6,838 bases of DNA from Phascolarctobacterium sp. (lineage in GTDB: Bacteria; Bacillota; Negativicutes; Acidaminococcales; Acidaminococcaceae): assembly GCA_024405645.1 (NCBI GenBank), contig JAKSOJ010000067.1:1-6838 (forward strand). Direction: 5' to 3'. The notes below the pieces were generated by a model that saw only the letters and a program-made list of their open reading frames with translations, made no database searches and was not told where the DNA came from. Positions 1 to 6,663 of the stretch are shown in pieces. Both the position numbers and the translations under genes were made by a program. Numbering within the stretch: position 1 is the first letter of the stretch; each line of letters starts with the position of its first letter.

Positions 1-626
1 TTCTTAGTAACCTTGTACAACAGGCTCTCACCATTATTTACAATACTTTAAGTGGTATGGGTTTTGCCAATTATGGTATTGCAATTATCGTTTTAACTGT
101 GCTCATTAAACTTGCTCTTCATCCCTTGACTGTTAAGCAAATGACTTCTATGAAGAAAATGACTGACATTCAACCCAAGATGAAAGAGCTGCAAGAAAGA
201 TATAAAGACGATAAAGATCGTTTAAATTTCGAACTTGCAAACCTTTATAAAAAAGAAGGAGTTAATCCTCTTAGCGGTTGTCTTCCTCTTTTAATTCAAA
301 TGCCTATTATGATTGGTATTTTCTATGGTATTCGTGATTTCCAATATGTTGGGCCTACCAATTTCCTTTGGTTGGAAAGCATTGCTAATCCGGATCCTAC
401 CTACATTCTTCCTATTCTTTCTGCTCTTACTACTTTGATTAGTTCTAAACAAATGTCTGGCAGTGCTCCTATGGGTGGTGGCGCTAATGGATTTTTGATG
501 ACCTATGGTATGCCTGTTTTCATTGGCTATATCAGCATCGATTTTCCTGCTGGTTTGGTTCTTTATTGGGTAGTAATGAACATCATGCAAATTGCTCAAC
601 AAGCAATGATTAGCAAATCTAACTAA
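1..626 (+). CDS. yidC: Membrane protein insertase YidC/Oxa1/SpoIIIJ, 5'-truncated by the window edge
   Basis: YidC inserts and folds proteins in the cytoplasmic membrane, alone or with SecYEG. The frame is open from position 3 back to the window edge, and the residues before the first ATG (57) already look like YidC (LSNLVQQALTIIYNTLSG), so ATG 57 is internal and the true start is upstream. About 207 residues are visible. Membrane segments in order: one around NYGIAIIVLTVLIKLALHPL, a charged cytoplasmic hairpin loop rich in K/E/D, a second at GCLPLLIQMPIMIGIFYGI, a third near YILPILSALTTLI, and two more in the last 45 residues (FLMTYGMPVFIGYI and PAGLVLYWVVMNIM). The usual groove arginine of the first segment is lysine here (codon 108-110). 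The protein ends with a short tail, as in the short Gram-positive form without the large periplasmic domain of enterobacteria. jag/khpB follows 30 bases downstream. The family call is secure; any lipoprotein signal is outside the window. Confidence 0.95.
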   Translation, partial: LSNLVQQALTIIYNTLSGMGFANYGIAIIVLTVLIKLALHPLTVKQMTSMKKMTDIQPKMKELQERYKDDKDRLNFELANLYKKEGVNPLSGCLPLLIQMPIMIGIFYGIRDFQYVGPTNFLWLESIANPDPTYILPILSALTTLISSKQMSGSAPMGGGANGFLMTYGMPVFIGYISIDFPAGLVLYWVVMNIMQIAQQAMISKSN

Positions 627-656
627 AGATAGATATAGTAATTCAGGAGATAGAAA

Positions 657-1589
657 ATGGCTTTTGTTATTAAAACTGGTAAAAGTGTAGAAGAAGCAAT
701 TAACAGCGCTTTAAGCGAATTAAATGTTTCTCGTGACGAAGTAGAAGTTGAAGTAATTAAAGAAGCTAAATCTGGATTCTTTGGATTCTTTGGTAGTGAT
801 GCAGAAGTACGCGTAACTGTTAAAGAAGTAAAAAAAGAAGAAGTTGAAGCAATTACTGAAACTGTTGAAGTTAAAAAAGAAGAAAAAACTGTTGAAGAAG
901 CACTTGATGAAGCAAAACTTGCTATTAAAGGTGTTGCTTCTGCAGCAGCAGCAACTCTTGATAAAAAAGTTTCCGAACTTAAAGAAGATGCAAAACTTGC
1001 AGCTGATGATTTAGCTAAAAAGACTGTTGAAGCTAAAGATAAAGCTGTAGATAGTGCAATCGGTACTCTTGAAAGCATTAAATCTGATAAAGCTGAAAAG
1101 AAAGAAGTTCGTGAGAGAAAATATGCTGTAAATGATGAATCCATTGCAGCAGCAAGAGAATTCTTGCAAAAGATTTTCAAAGCAATGCATATTGATGTAC
1201 AAATGGAAAAATTCGTTAATAAAAACGATGGTACCGTAACCTTCAAATTGCATGGCGATGATATGGGCATCTTAATTGGTAAACATGGTCAAACTCTTGA
1301 TTCTCTTCAATATTTAACCAATTTGGTTGCTAATAAAAATAGCAATGAACGTGTTCGCGTAGTAATCGATGTTGAAGATTATCGCGATCGTCGTGTTGAA
1401 ACTTTAACTCGTTTGGCAAGAAGACTTGCAGACAAAGTTAAAAAATCCGGTGAGCGTGTAGCTCTCGAACCCATGAATCCTCATGAAAGAAAAATCATTC
1501 ATATGGCTTTACAGGGTGACCGTCGCGTTACTACATTAAGCGAAGGTGACGATCCTAACCGTCATGTAGTAATTGAATTAAAGAAATAA
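657..1589 (+). CDS. khpB: RNA-binding protein KhpB (Jag/SpoIIIJ-associated protein), long-linker form
   Basis: KhpB (also Jag or EloR) is a cytoplasmic RNA-binding protein that in other Firmicutes works with KhpA and influences cell elongation and division. The 310 residues read as three parts. Residues 1-55 are the Jag N-terminal domain with its hallmark KSGFFGFFG (38-46). Residues about 56-155 are a highly charged, Ala/Lys/Glu/Asp-rich stretch predicted to be helical. Residues about 160-310 hold the KH domain with GKHG (208-211) in GILIGKHGQTLDSL, then the R3H domain with Arg278 and His282 in NPHERKIIHMAL. Bacillus Jag is near 208 residues, so the linker accounts for the extra hundred. The ATG has a good Shine-Dalgarno, AGGAG at 645-649, seven bases upstream. 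It is very likely co-transcribed with yidC. A 3' hairpin (1601-1627) follows the stop. Family assignment is firm; the exact role in this organism is inferred from homologues. Confidence 0.95.
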   Translation: MAFVIKTGKSVEEAINSALSELNVSRDEVEVEVIKEAKSGFFGFFGSDAEVRVTVKEVKKEEVEAITETVEVKKEEKTVEEALDEAKLAIKGVASAAAATLDKKVSELKEDAKLAADDLAKKTVEAKDKAVDSAIGTLESIKSDKAEKKEVRERKYAVNDESIAAAREFLQKIFKAMHIDVQMEKFVNKNDGTVTFKLHGDDMGILIGKHGQTLDSLQYLTNLVANKNSNERVRVVIDVEDYRDRRVETLTRLARRLADKVKKSGERVALEPMNPHERKIIHMALQGDRRVTTLSEGDDPNRHVVIELKK

Positions 1590-1600
1590 TTTTTTCACAC

Positions 1601-1634
1601 AAACCCAGTAAGTAATTTACTGGGTTTCTCTTTT
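1601..1634 (+). terminator. Hairpin terminator or attenuator between khpB and mnmE
   Basis: A perfect 11-bp inverted repeat, AAACCCAGTAA (1601-1611) and TTACTGGGTTT (1617-1627), encloses a 5-base loop and is followed by the pyrimidine run CTCTTTT (1628-1634). It starts 11 bases after the khpB stop. The tract is interrupted, so termination may be partial. I see no convincing promoter in the 23 bases between it and mnmE, so some read-through, or a promoter further upstream, is probably needed to express the mnmE group. The opposite strand lacks a T-run after the stem, which favours the + direction. Confidence 0.7.
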
Positions 1635-1647
1635 AAGCTTGATGCTT

Positions 1648-1652
1648 GGAGG
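1648..1652 (+). promoter_or_regulatory. Ribosome binding site that fixes the mnmE start
   Basis: GGAGG lies five bases before ATG 1658. The frame also opens at TTG 1646, but that codon lies just before and runs into this Shine-Dalgarno and would add only MEEK before the conserved MIEDTISAVATALGEG start. ATG 1658 is therefore preferred. Confidence 0.88.
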
Positions 1653-1657
1653 AAAAA

Positions 1658-3037
1658 ATGATTGAAGATACAATCAGTGCTGTAGCAACTGCTCTTGGTG
1701 AGGGTTCTGTTGGCATTATTCGTATAAGTGGTGAACAAGCTTTAGAAATTGGCGAAAAACTTTTTAAAGCAGCATCAAAGAAAAAAATAGTTGAATATCC
1801 TGTAAATACTTTAGTATATGGTCATGTTTATGACTTAGATGGAAGTTTAGTTGATGAAGTTCTTGCAGTTTATATGAAAGCTCCTCGTTCTTACACTGCT
1901 GAGGATGTTGTAGAATTGCAATGTCATGGTGGCGTGCAATCTTTAAAGAAACTTTTACAGCTTACTTACGCAGTAGGTGCAAGACCTGCAGAACCTGGTG
2001 AGTTTACCAAACGTGCATTTTTAAATGGTCGTATTGATTTAACCCAAGCTGAGGCTGTTATGGATATTATCCAATCACGTAGTGAACAAGGCTTAAAGTT
2101 AGCAGCTCGTCAACAACAAGGTCAATTAGCTAAAGAATTGAGGGCTTTACGTCGTAGTTTAGTTGATGTAATAGTAAATCTTGAGGCAGTTATTGATTAT
2201 CCGGAAGAAGATATTGAGGATGTTACTTATAATAAAGTAACTGATACTTTAGATACAACTTGTAACGAAATTGAAAGACTTTTGAGTCATGCACATACTG
2301 GTAAAATTTTACGCGAAGGTCTAAGAACTGTTATCGTCGGTCGTCCAAATGTTGGTAAATCCAGTCTTTTAAATGCTCTTTTACGCGAGGAAAGAGCTAT
2401 TGTTTCTGAATATGCAGGAACAACTCGCGATGTTATTGAAGAGCAGCTTTTAATTGATGGAGTACCACTTGTTTTGGCAGATACTGCTGGTATTCATGCA
2501 ACTGATGATTTTGTTGAAAAAATAGGTGTTGAACGTAGTTTAAAACTTATGCAAGACGCAGAGCTTGTTATTTGCGTTGTAGATGGTTCTCAAGGATTAA
2601 AATCTGAAGATGAAGAAATTTTAAAAGCCGCAGAAAGCAAAGCATGTGTTATAATAGTAAACAAGAGTGATTTGACTCAGCTTGCAGATATTTCAGTTTT
2701 AGAAAATCGTTTCGGAAAAGAAAAAGTTCTTACATTATCTGCTAAAACTTTAACAGGTGTTGAAGAATTTACTACTTGGTTAAAGAATTACGTATATGGA
2801 CAAGAGGGAGCTTTGGGAGATGGTATTTATGTACAAAATGCTCGACATGAAAACCTTCTTAGAGAAGCTTTAAGATCTCTTGAGGATGCTAAAATGGCAG
2901 CAGAGGGTATGCTTCCGTATGATTGCATAGTTATTGATGTACGTAATGCAATAGATATGTTAGGTGAAATAACTGGTGATACCGTTCATGATGAGATAAT
3001 TAATGAAATATTCTCTCGTTTTTGTATCGGTAAATAA
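1658..3037 (+). CDS. mnmE: tRNA uridine-5-carboxymethylaminomethyl(34) synthesis GTPase MnmE
   Basis: MnmE (TrmE/ThdF) is the GTPase partner of MnmG. The heterotetramer installs the (carboxymethyl)aminomethyl group at C5 of wobble U34 in a set of tRNAs, using a folate one-carbon unit. The 459 residues match the usual length. Residues 1-120 form the folate-binding N-domain, beginning with the typical DTISAVATALGEGSVGIIRISG-like start. A helical domain carries the G domain, with G1 GRPNVGKSS (228-236), the TTRD switch (255-258), DTAG (275-278), NKSD (335-338) and SAK (361-363). The protein ends in the intact FCIGK (455-459), whose cysteine is conserved and functionally important in the family. 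The start is ATG 1658 with GGAGG upstream, not TTG 1646. mnmG follows 17 bases after the stop, consistent with co-expression of the complex. All diagnostic motifs are present and nothing looks degraded. Confidence 0.97.
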   Translation: MIEDTISAVATALGEGSVGIIRISGEQALEIGEKLFKAASKKKIVEYPVNTLVYGHVYDLDGSLVDEVLAVYMKAPRSYTAEDVVELQCHGGVQSLKKLLQLTYAVGARPAEPGEFTKRAFLNGRIDLTQAEAVMDIIQSRSEQGLKLAARQQQGQLAKELRALRRSLVDVIVNLEAVIDYPEEDIEDVTYNKVTDTLDTTCNEIERLLSHAHTGKILREGLRTVIVGRPNVGKSSLLNALLREERAIVSEYAGTTRDVIEEQLLIDGVPLVLADTAGIHATDDFVEKIGVERSLKLMQDAELVICVVDGSQGLKSEDEEILKAAESKACVIIVNKSDLTQLADISVLENRFGKEKVLTLSAKTLTGVEEFTTWLKNYVYGQEGALGDGIYVQNARHENLLREALRSLEDAKMAAEGMLPYDCIVIDVRNAIDMLGEITGDTVHDEIINEIFSRFCIGK

Positions 3038-3054
3038 ACTAAGGACAGAAAAAG

Positions 3055-4932
3055 ATGAGATATGTTACTGATAGTTTTGATGTAGTTGTAATAGGGGCTG
3101 GCCACGCCGGAGTTGAAGCAGCATTGGCAGCAGCAAGATTAGGTGGTAAAACACTTCTTGCTACTTTATCAATGGATAATGTTGCCCTTATGCCTTGCAA
3201 TCCTTCCATTGGCGGACCTGCAAAAGGTCATCTTGTAAGAGAAATTGACGCTTTGGGTGGACAAATGGGTATAAGTGCCGATTTGGCTTGTATTCAAATG
3301 CGCATGTTAAATACTGGCAAAGGTTATGCAGTGCATGCATTGCGTGGTCAAGAAGATAAATTTTACTATCATACAATTATGAAGGAGATTGTGGAAAATC
3401 AAGAGAATCTTGAATTAAAACAGCTCATGATTGATAAGATTGTAGTAGAAAATGATCAAGTTGTAGGTGTAGAAGCGGAGACTGGCGAATTTTTTGAAGC
3501 AAAAGCCGTAATTCTTGCAACTGGTACATATTTACGTGGTCGTATTGTATATGGCCAAGTTAACTATCAAAGTGGTCCTAACGGACTTAGAAGCGCAGAA
3601 AAGCTTTCTGCTTCTTTGTTGGAGCATGGAGTAGAGCTTATGCGTTTCAAGACTGGTACACCGGCTCGTATTGATGCTCGTACTTTGGATTATTCAAAAA
3701 TGGAACGTCAAGATGGCGATGAAACTATTCGTAATTTCTCATTTATTAGCGATATAAAAACTAGAATTCAAGTTCCTTGTTATCTCACATATACTAACGA
3801 AGATACACATAAAATTATTCGCGATAATTTACACCTGTCTGGTATGTTCAATGGAATGGTAGAAGGTGTTGGTCCTAGATATTGTCCTAGCATTGAATCT
3901 AAAATTGTTCGTTTTGCAGGCAAAGATCGTCATCAACTTTTTATAGAACCAGAGGGTAGACATACTAATGAAATGTATGTTCAAGGTATGAGTTCTTCAT
4001 TACCTGCTCATGTTCAATTACAATTTATGCGTACTATTCCAGGCTTGGAAAATTGTAAGATGATGCGTGCTGGATACGCAATTGATTATGATTGCTTGGA
4101 TCCTTTACAATTAAAACCATCATTAGAACATAAAGTAATTAGTGGTTTATTCAGCGCAGGTCAATCGAATGGTACTAGTGGTTACGAAGAGGCTGCTGCT
4201 CAAGGTCTTATGGCTGGCATTAATGCTATGAATAAGATTAATGGAAATGAAGCATTTGTACTACGCAGAGATGAAGCATACATTGGTGTTTTAATAGACG
4301 ACCTTGTTACTAAGGGAACTAATGAACCGTATCGTATGATGACTAGTCGTGCCGAATATCGCTTACTTTTGCGTCAGGATAACGCAGATTTACGTTTAAC
4401 TGAAAAGGGTCGAAATCTTGGACTTGTAGATGATAAACGCTATAGTCTTTTTACAGAAAAAAGAACTGCTTTAGAACGTAATATAGAAGTTCTGAGCAAG
4501 ATGAATATTTCTCCTTCTAATGAAAATAATGCTATTTTAGCTGCTCTTGGAACTACACCTCTTAGAACTGGTGCCAATATGCTTGATTTATTACGTCGTA
4601 AGGAATTGAGTTATGGTAAATTAAAAGAGGCGTTTGGTTTAGAAACTTTAGCTGATGCTGTTGAAGAGCAGGTTGAAGTTTTTGCTAAATATGAAGGATA
4701 TATTGCAAAACAACGTCAAGAAGTTGAACGCGCACTTAAATTAGAAAACAAACGACTGCCAGAGAACATAGATTATCATGCAATTAAAGAATTATCTTCC
4801 GAGGCAGCAGAAAAATTAGATAAAGTTCGTCCTACTTCTATAGGTCAAGCGTCTAGAATTAGTGGGGTATCTCCAGCAGATATCAGTGTTCTGATGATTG
4901 CTTTAGAAGTAAGAAAACGTAAGGGAGAGTAA
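3055..4932 (+). CDS. mnmG: tRNA uridine-5-carboxymethylaminomethyl(34) synthesis enzyme MnmG (GidA)
   Basis: MnmG is the FAD- and NADH-dependent half of the MnmEG complex acting on tRNA wobble U34. The 625 residues match the family. Visible motifs: the FAD-binding Rossmann glycines GAGHAG (14-19); MPCNPSIGGPAKGHL (46-60) with the conserved Cys48; the first family signature GPRYCPSIESKIVRF (273-287) with the conserved Cys277; and the second, AGQSNGTSGYEEAAAQG (368-384). A helical C-terminal region (about 545-625), including RPTSIGQASRISGVSPADI, is the MnmE- and tRNA-contacting part in characterised homologues. AAGGA at 3041-3045 sits nine bases before ATG 3055. The gene lies 17 bases after mnmE and one base before rsmG, so the three are almost certainly one transcript. 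The sequence encoding the last residues (AAGGGAGAG, 4921-4929) also supplies the rsmG ribosome binding site. No missing residue or frame break was found. Confidence 0.97.
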   Translation: MRYVTDSFDVVVIGAGHAGVEAALAAARLGGKTLLATLSMDNVALMPCNPSIGGPAKGHLVREIDALGGQMGISADLACIQMRMLNTGKGYAVHALRGQEDKFYYHTIMKEIVENQENLELKQLMIDKIVVENDQVVGVEAETGEFFEAKAVILATGTYLRGRIVYGQVNYQSGPNGLRSAEKLSASLLEHGVELMRFKTGTPARIDARTLDYSKMERQDGDETIRNFSFISDIKTRIQVPCYLTYTNEDTHKIIRDNLHLSGMFNGMVEGVGPRYCPSIESKIVRFAGKDRHQLFIEPEGRHTNEMYVQGMSSSLPAHVQLQFMRTIPGLENCKMMRAGYAIDYDCLDPLQLKPSLEHKVISGLFSAGQSNGTSGYEEAAAQGLMAGINAMNKINGNEAFVLRRDEAYIGVLIDDLVTKGTNEPYRMMTSRAEYRLLLRQDNADLRLTEKGRNLGLVDDKRYSLFTEKRTALERNIEVLSKMNISPSNENNAILAALGTTPLRTGANMLDLLRRKELSYGKLKEAFGLETLADAVEEQVEVFAKYEGYIAKQRQEVERALKLENKRLPENIDYHAIKELSSEAAEKLDKVRPTSIGQASRISGVSPADISVLMIALEVRKRKGE

Positions 4933-4933
4933 G

Positions 4934-5653
4934 ATGTCTTTTACTGAAATTCTTGCTCAAAAGGCTGCTGAAGCTGGTTTAGAACTAAGCGAAAAGCAAC
5001 TGGAACAATTCAATAAATATTATGAAATGTTGGTAGAAACTAACAAAGTAATGAATCTTACAGCCATAACAGAACCAGAGGATGTTGCGGTAAAACATAT
5101 GGTTGATAGTTTGTTGGCATTTGATAAATCTTTTGCTAATAAAACATTAGCAGATGTAGGTACTGGCGCAGGATTTCCTGGAATTCCTTTAAAAATATAT
5201 TGTCCAAGTCTTAAAGTTACATTGATAGATTCCTTAGGAAAAAGACTAAAATTCTTGGAAAATGTTATTAATGAGCTTGGTCTTGAAAATATATCTTGTG
5301 AGCATGCTAGAGCAGAGGATGCTGGAAAGAACAAGAAATTTCGGGAAAAGTTTGATCTTGTAACAGCAAGAGCAGTTGCTAGACTTTCTGTACTTAGCGA
5401 ATATTGTTTGCCGTTAGTAAAAACTGGAGGAATGTTTATTGCTTTAAAAGGTAGTAAATATGCTGAAGAAATACTAGAAGGTGAACAAGCACTTAAAATT
5501 TTAGGTGGGAAAATACTAAGTAGCGAAGAAGTAAAACTTCCTGGTTTAGATGATGGACGCGCTATAATAAAAGTTAAGAAAATAAAACCGACGCCTGCGG
5601 CCTATCCGCGCAAGGCAGGTACTCCAGATAAACAACCTTTAGGTAGCAAATGA
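4934..5653 (+). CDS. rsmG: 16S rRNA (guanine(527)-N(7))-methyltransferase RsmG (GidB)
   Basis: RsmG uses S-adenosylmethionine to make m7G527 (E. coli numbering) in the 530 loop of 16S rRNA; its loss gives low-level streptomycin resistance in several bacteria. The 239 residues match the family. Residues 30-60 contain the typical NLTAITEPEDVAVKHMVDSL. The SAM-binding loop is DVGTGAGFPGIPL (74-86), an acidic residue ends the next strand (Asp99 in VTLIDS), and ARAVA (145-149) and LKGSK (171-175) follow. The C-terminus carries the family hallmark YPRKAGTP (224-231). The start lies one base after the mnmG stop, with AAGGGAGAG inside the end of mnmG. The stop TGA (5651-5653) overlaps the noc Shine-Dalgarno, which suggests translational coupling. 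Codons 219-228 are unusually rich in G/C-ending codons for this locus (see findings). Confidence 0.96.
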   Translation: MSFTEILAQKAAEAGLELSEKQLEQFNKYYEMLVETNKVMNLTAITEPEDVAVKHMVDSLLAFDKSFANKTLADVGTGAGFPGIPLKIYCPSLKVTLIDSLGKRLKFLENVINELGLENISCEHARAEDAGKNKKFREKFDLVTARAVARLSVLSEYCLPLVKTGGMFIALKGSKYAEEILEGEQALKILGGKILSSEEVKLPGLDDGRAIIKVKKIKPTPAAYPRKAGTPDKQPLGSK

Positions 5654-5658
5654 GGAGG
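5652..5658 (+). promoter_or_regulatory. Strong ribosome binding site that fixes the noc start
   Basis: GAGGAGG sits six bases before ATG 5665 and overlaps the last bases of the rsmG stop. An in-frame ATG at 5650 overlaps the rsmG stop as ATGA, but it precedes this site and has only weak AGG pairing (5641-5643) upstream. ATG 5665 is therefore the likely main start; minor re-initiation at 5650 cannot be excluded. Confidence 0.85.
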
Positions 5659-5664
5659 CTTATT

Positions 5665-6522
5665 ATGTATGTAGATGATGGATTTTCTTTAGCAGATACT
5701 GCGACTACAGTAATGCAAAATAAAATTGTTAAGGTTCCTGTGGACCAAATTTATCCTAATCCCTTTCAACCTCGTAAAACTTTTGATGAAGCAGCATTGA
5801 ATGATTTAGCTGCATCTATTCAATTGTATGGTGTATTGCAACCTCTTTTAGTTGCTCCTGGAGAAAATGGCCAATATCTTTTGATTGCTGGCGAACGTCG
5901 TTTACGTGCATCTAAGATGGCAAAATTGGCTGAGGTCCCTGTAATTATTACAGATTACACTACTCAACAGATTGCAGAAATTGCTCTTATAGAAAATCTT
6001 CAACGCGAAGATTTGCACTATTTAGAGGAAGCAGAAGGTTATGAGCAACTTTTAAAAGAGTTTCACTTAACTCAAGAAGCCATGGCACAAAGAGTAGGCA
6101 AGAAGCAAAGTACAATTGCTAACAAATTGCGTTTATTAAAACTAAGTGATGCATGTCGTAAGCTTTTAGTTGAAAATGGTTTGACCGAGCGCCATGCGCG
6201 AGCTCTTTTAAAATTAGAAGATGATGAAAAGCGTCAAGAAGTTTTAAAAATTGTTGCACAAAGAAAATTGTCTGTTCGTCAAACGGAAGCTTACATTGAA
6301 AACTTGCTGAAGGTTGCACCACCTGCAAAACGTCGTATGATGATTGTTAATGATGTACGCATTTATTTGAACAGCATCAAACAAGTATATGGCATGATTA
6401 AAGATTCTGGCATTCCAGTTAATATGGAACAGGAAATGGATGGAGAGGATGTTATCGTAACTCTTCGCATAAAGAATCAGAAAAAACCCAAAGGTGGTAT
6501 TTCGAAACCTCTTTTTAAGTAA
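5665..6522 (+). CDS. noc: Nucleoid occlusion protein Noc (ParB/Spo0J family)
   Basis: Noc binds specific chromosomal sites and blocks Z-ring assembly over the nucleoid; it is a paralogue of ParB. The 285 residues from ATG 5665 show the ParB N-terminal CTP-binding domain (about 22-115) with GVLQPLLV (56-63), GERRLRA (76-82) and ENLQRE (110-115). A helix-turn-helix region follows (about 135-180), TQEAMAQRVGKKQSTIANKL, and then a C-terminal dimerisation part. Four residues that distinguish Noc from ParB in Bacillus Noc (Gln158, Lys164, Lys169, Arg186 there) are all matched: Gln148, Lys154, Lys159 and Arg176. With its place directly after rsmG this makes Noc much more likely than ParB. Two oddities: the N-terminus is acidic and lacks the basic amphipathic helix used by Bacillus Noc to bind the membrane, and the C-terminus carries an extra basic tail. 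It is the last gene before a strong terminator. Confidence 0.9.
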   Translation: MYVDDGFSLADTATTVMQNKIVKVPVDQIYPNPFQPRKTFDEAALNDLAASIQLYGVLQPLLVAPGENGQYLLIAGERRLRASKMAKLAEVPVIITDYTTQQIAEIALIENLQREDLHYLEEAEGYEQLLKEFHLTQEAMAQRVGKKQSTIANKLRLLKLSDACRKLLVENGLTERHARALLKLEDDEKRQEVLKIVAQRKLSVRQTEAYIENLLKVAPPAKRRMMIVNDVRIYLNSIKQVYGMIKDSGIPVNMEQEMDGEDVIVTLRIKNQKKPKGGISKPLFK

Positions 6523-6535
6523 TGGATAAAAATTT

Positions 6536-6567
6536 GACCTCGACTATGTCGGGGTCTTTTTATTTTT
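6536..6567 (+). terminator. Intrinsic terminator of the mnmE-mnmG-rsmG-noc transcript
   Basis: A 9-bp stem, GACCTCGAC (6536-6544) and GTCGGGGTC (6548-6556), with one G-U pair and a 3-base loop, is followed directly by TTTTTATTTTT (6557-6567). It begins 14 bases after the noc stop. On the other strand the stem is followed by AAATTTTT, so it may also act weakly against transcription coming from the right. Confidence 0.92.
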
Positions 6568-6606
6568 AAAATATGAAATTTGTTATATTTTCACAAAAAT
6601 TTGGCG

Positions 6607-6624
6607 TCACAGAAGCCTCTGTGA
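6607..6624. repeat. 7-bp inverted repeat (hairpin), function unknown
   Basis: TCACAGA (6607-6613) and TCTGTGA (6618-6624) pair perfectly around the 4-base loop AGCC. There is no clean T-run after it on the + strand. On the - strand, AAATTTTT follows after a few bases. It could be a weak terminator for - strand transcription or a protein-binding palindrome. Confidence 0.6.
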
Positions 6625-6663
6625 ACGATTTTATTTGGATAGGCTGATGGATTATACCTATTT

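Noticed and set aside
291..602. Antisense open frame opposite yidC, and similar ones opposite mnmG, rsmG and noc
   Set aside because: Their composition follows the codon pattern of the real genes on the + strand, and no family is recognisable.
57..626. ATG 57 as the true start of yidC
   Set aside because: The frame is open to the window edge and the residues before ATG 57 are YidC-like, so the gene is truncated by the window.
830..837. A-run A AAA AAA in khpB as a programmed frameshift site
   Set aside because: The frame continues through the expected KH and R3H domains and no stimulatory structure or useful alternative frame is visible.
623..1270. Long antisense open frame opposite khpB
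   Set aside because: It is a Ser/Thr/Leu-rich mirror of the Ala/Lys/Glu-rich coding strand, without recognisable domain; a shadow of khpB.
1646..1657. TTG 1646 as the mnmE start
   Set aside because: It lies directly against the GGAGG ribosome binding site used for ATG 1658 and adds four residues not typical of MnmE.
5665..6522. Annotation of the last gene as ParB/Spo0J because of the adjacent parS
   Set aside because: The position directly after rsmG and the four Noc-type specificity residues favour Noc; ParB is expected after parA, beyond the window.
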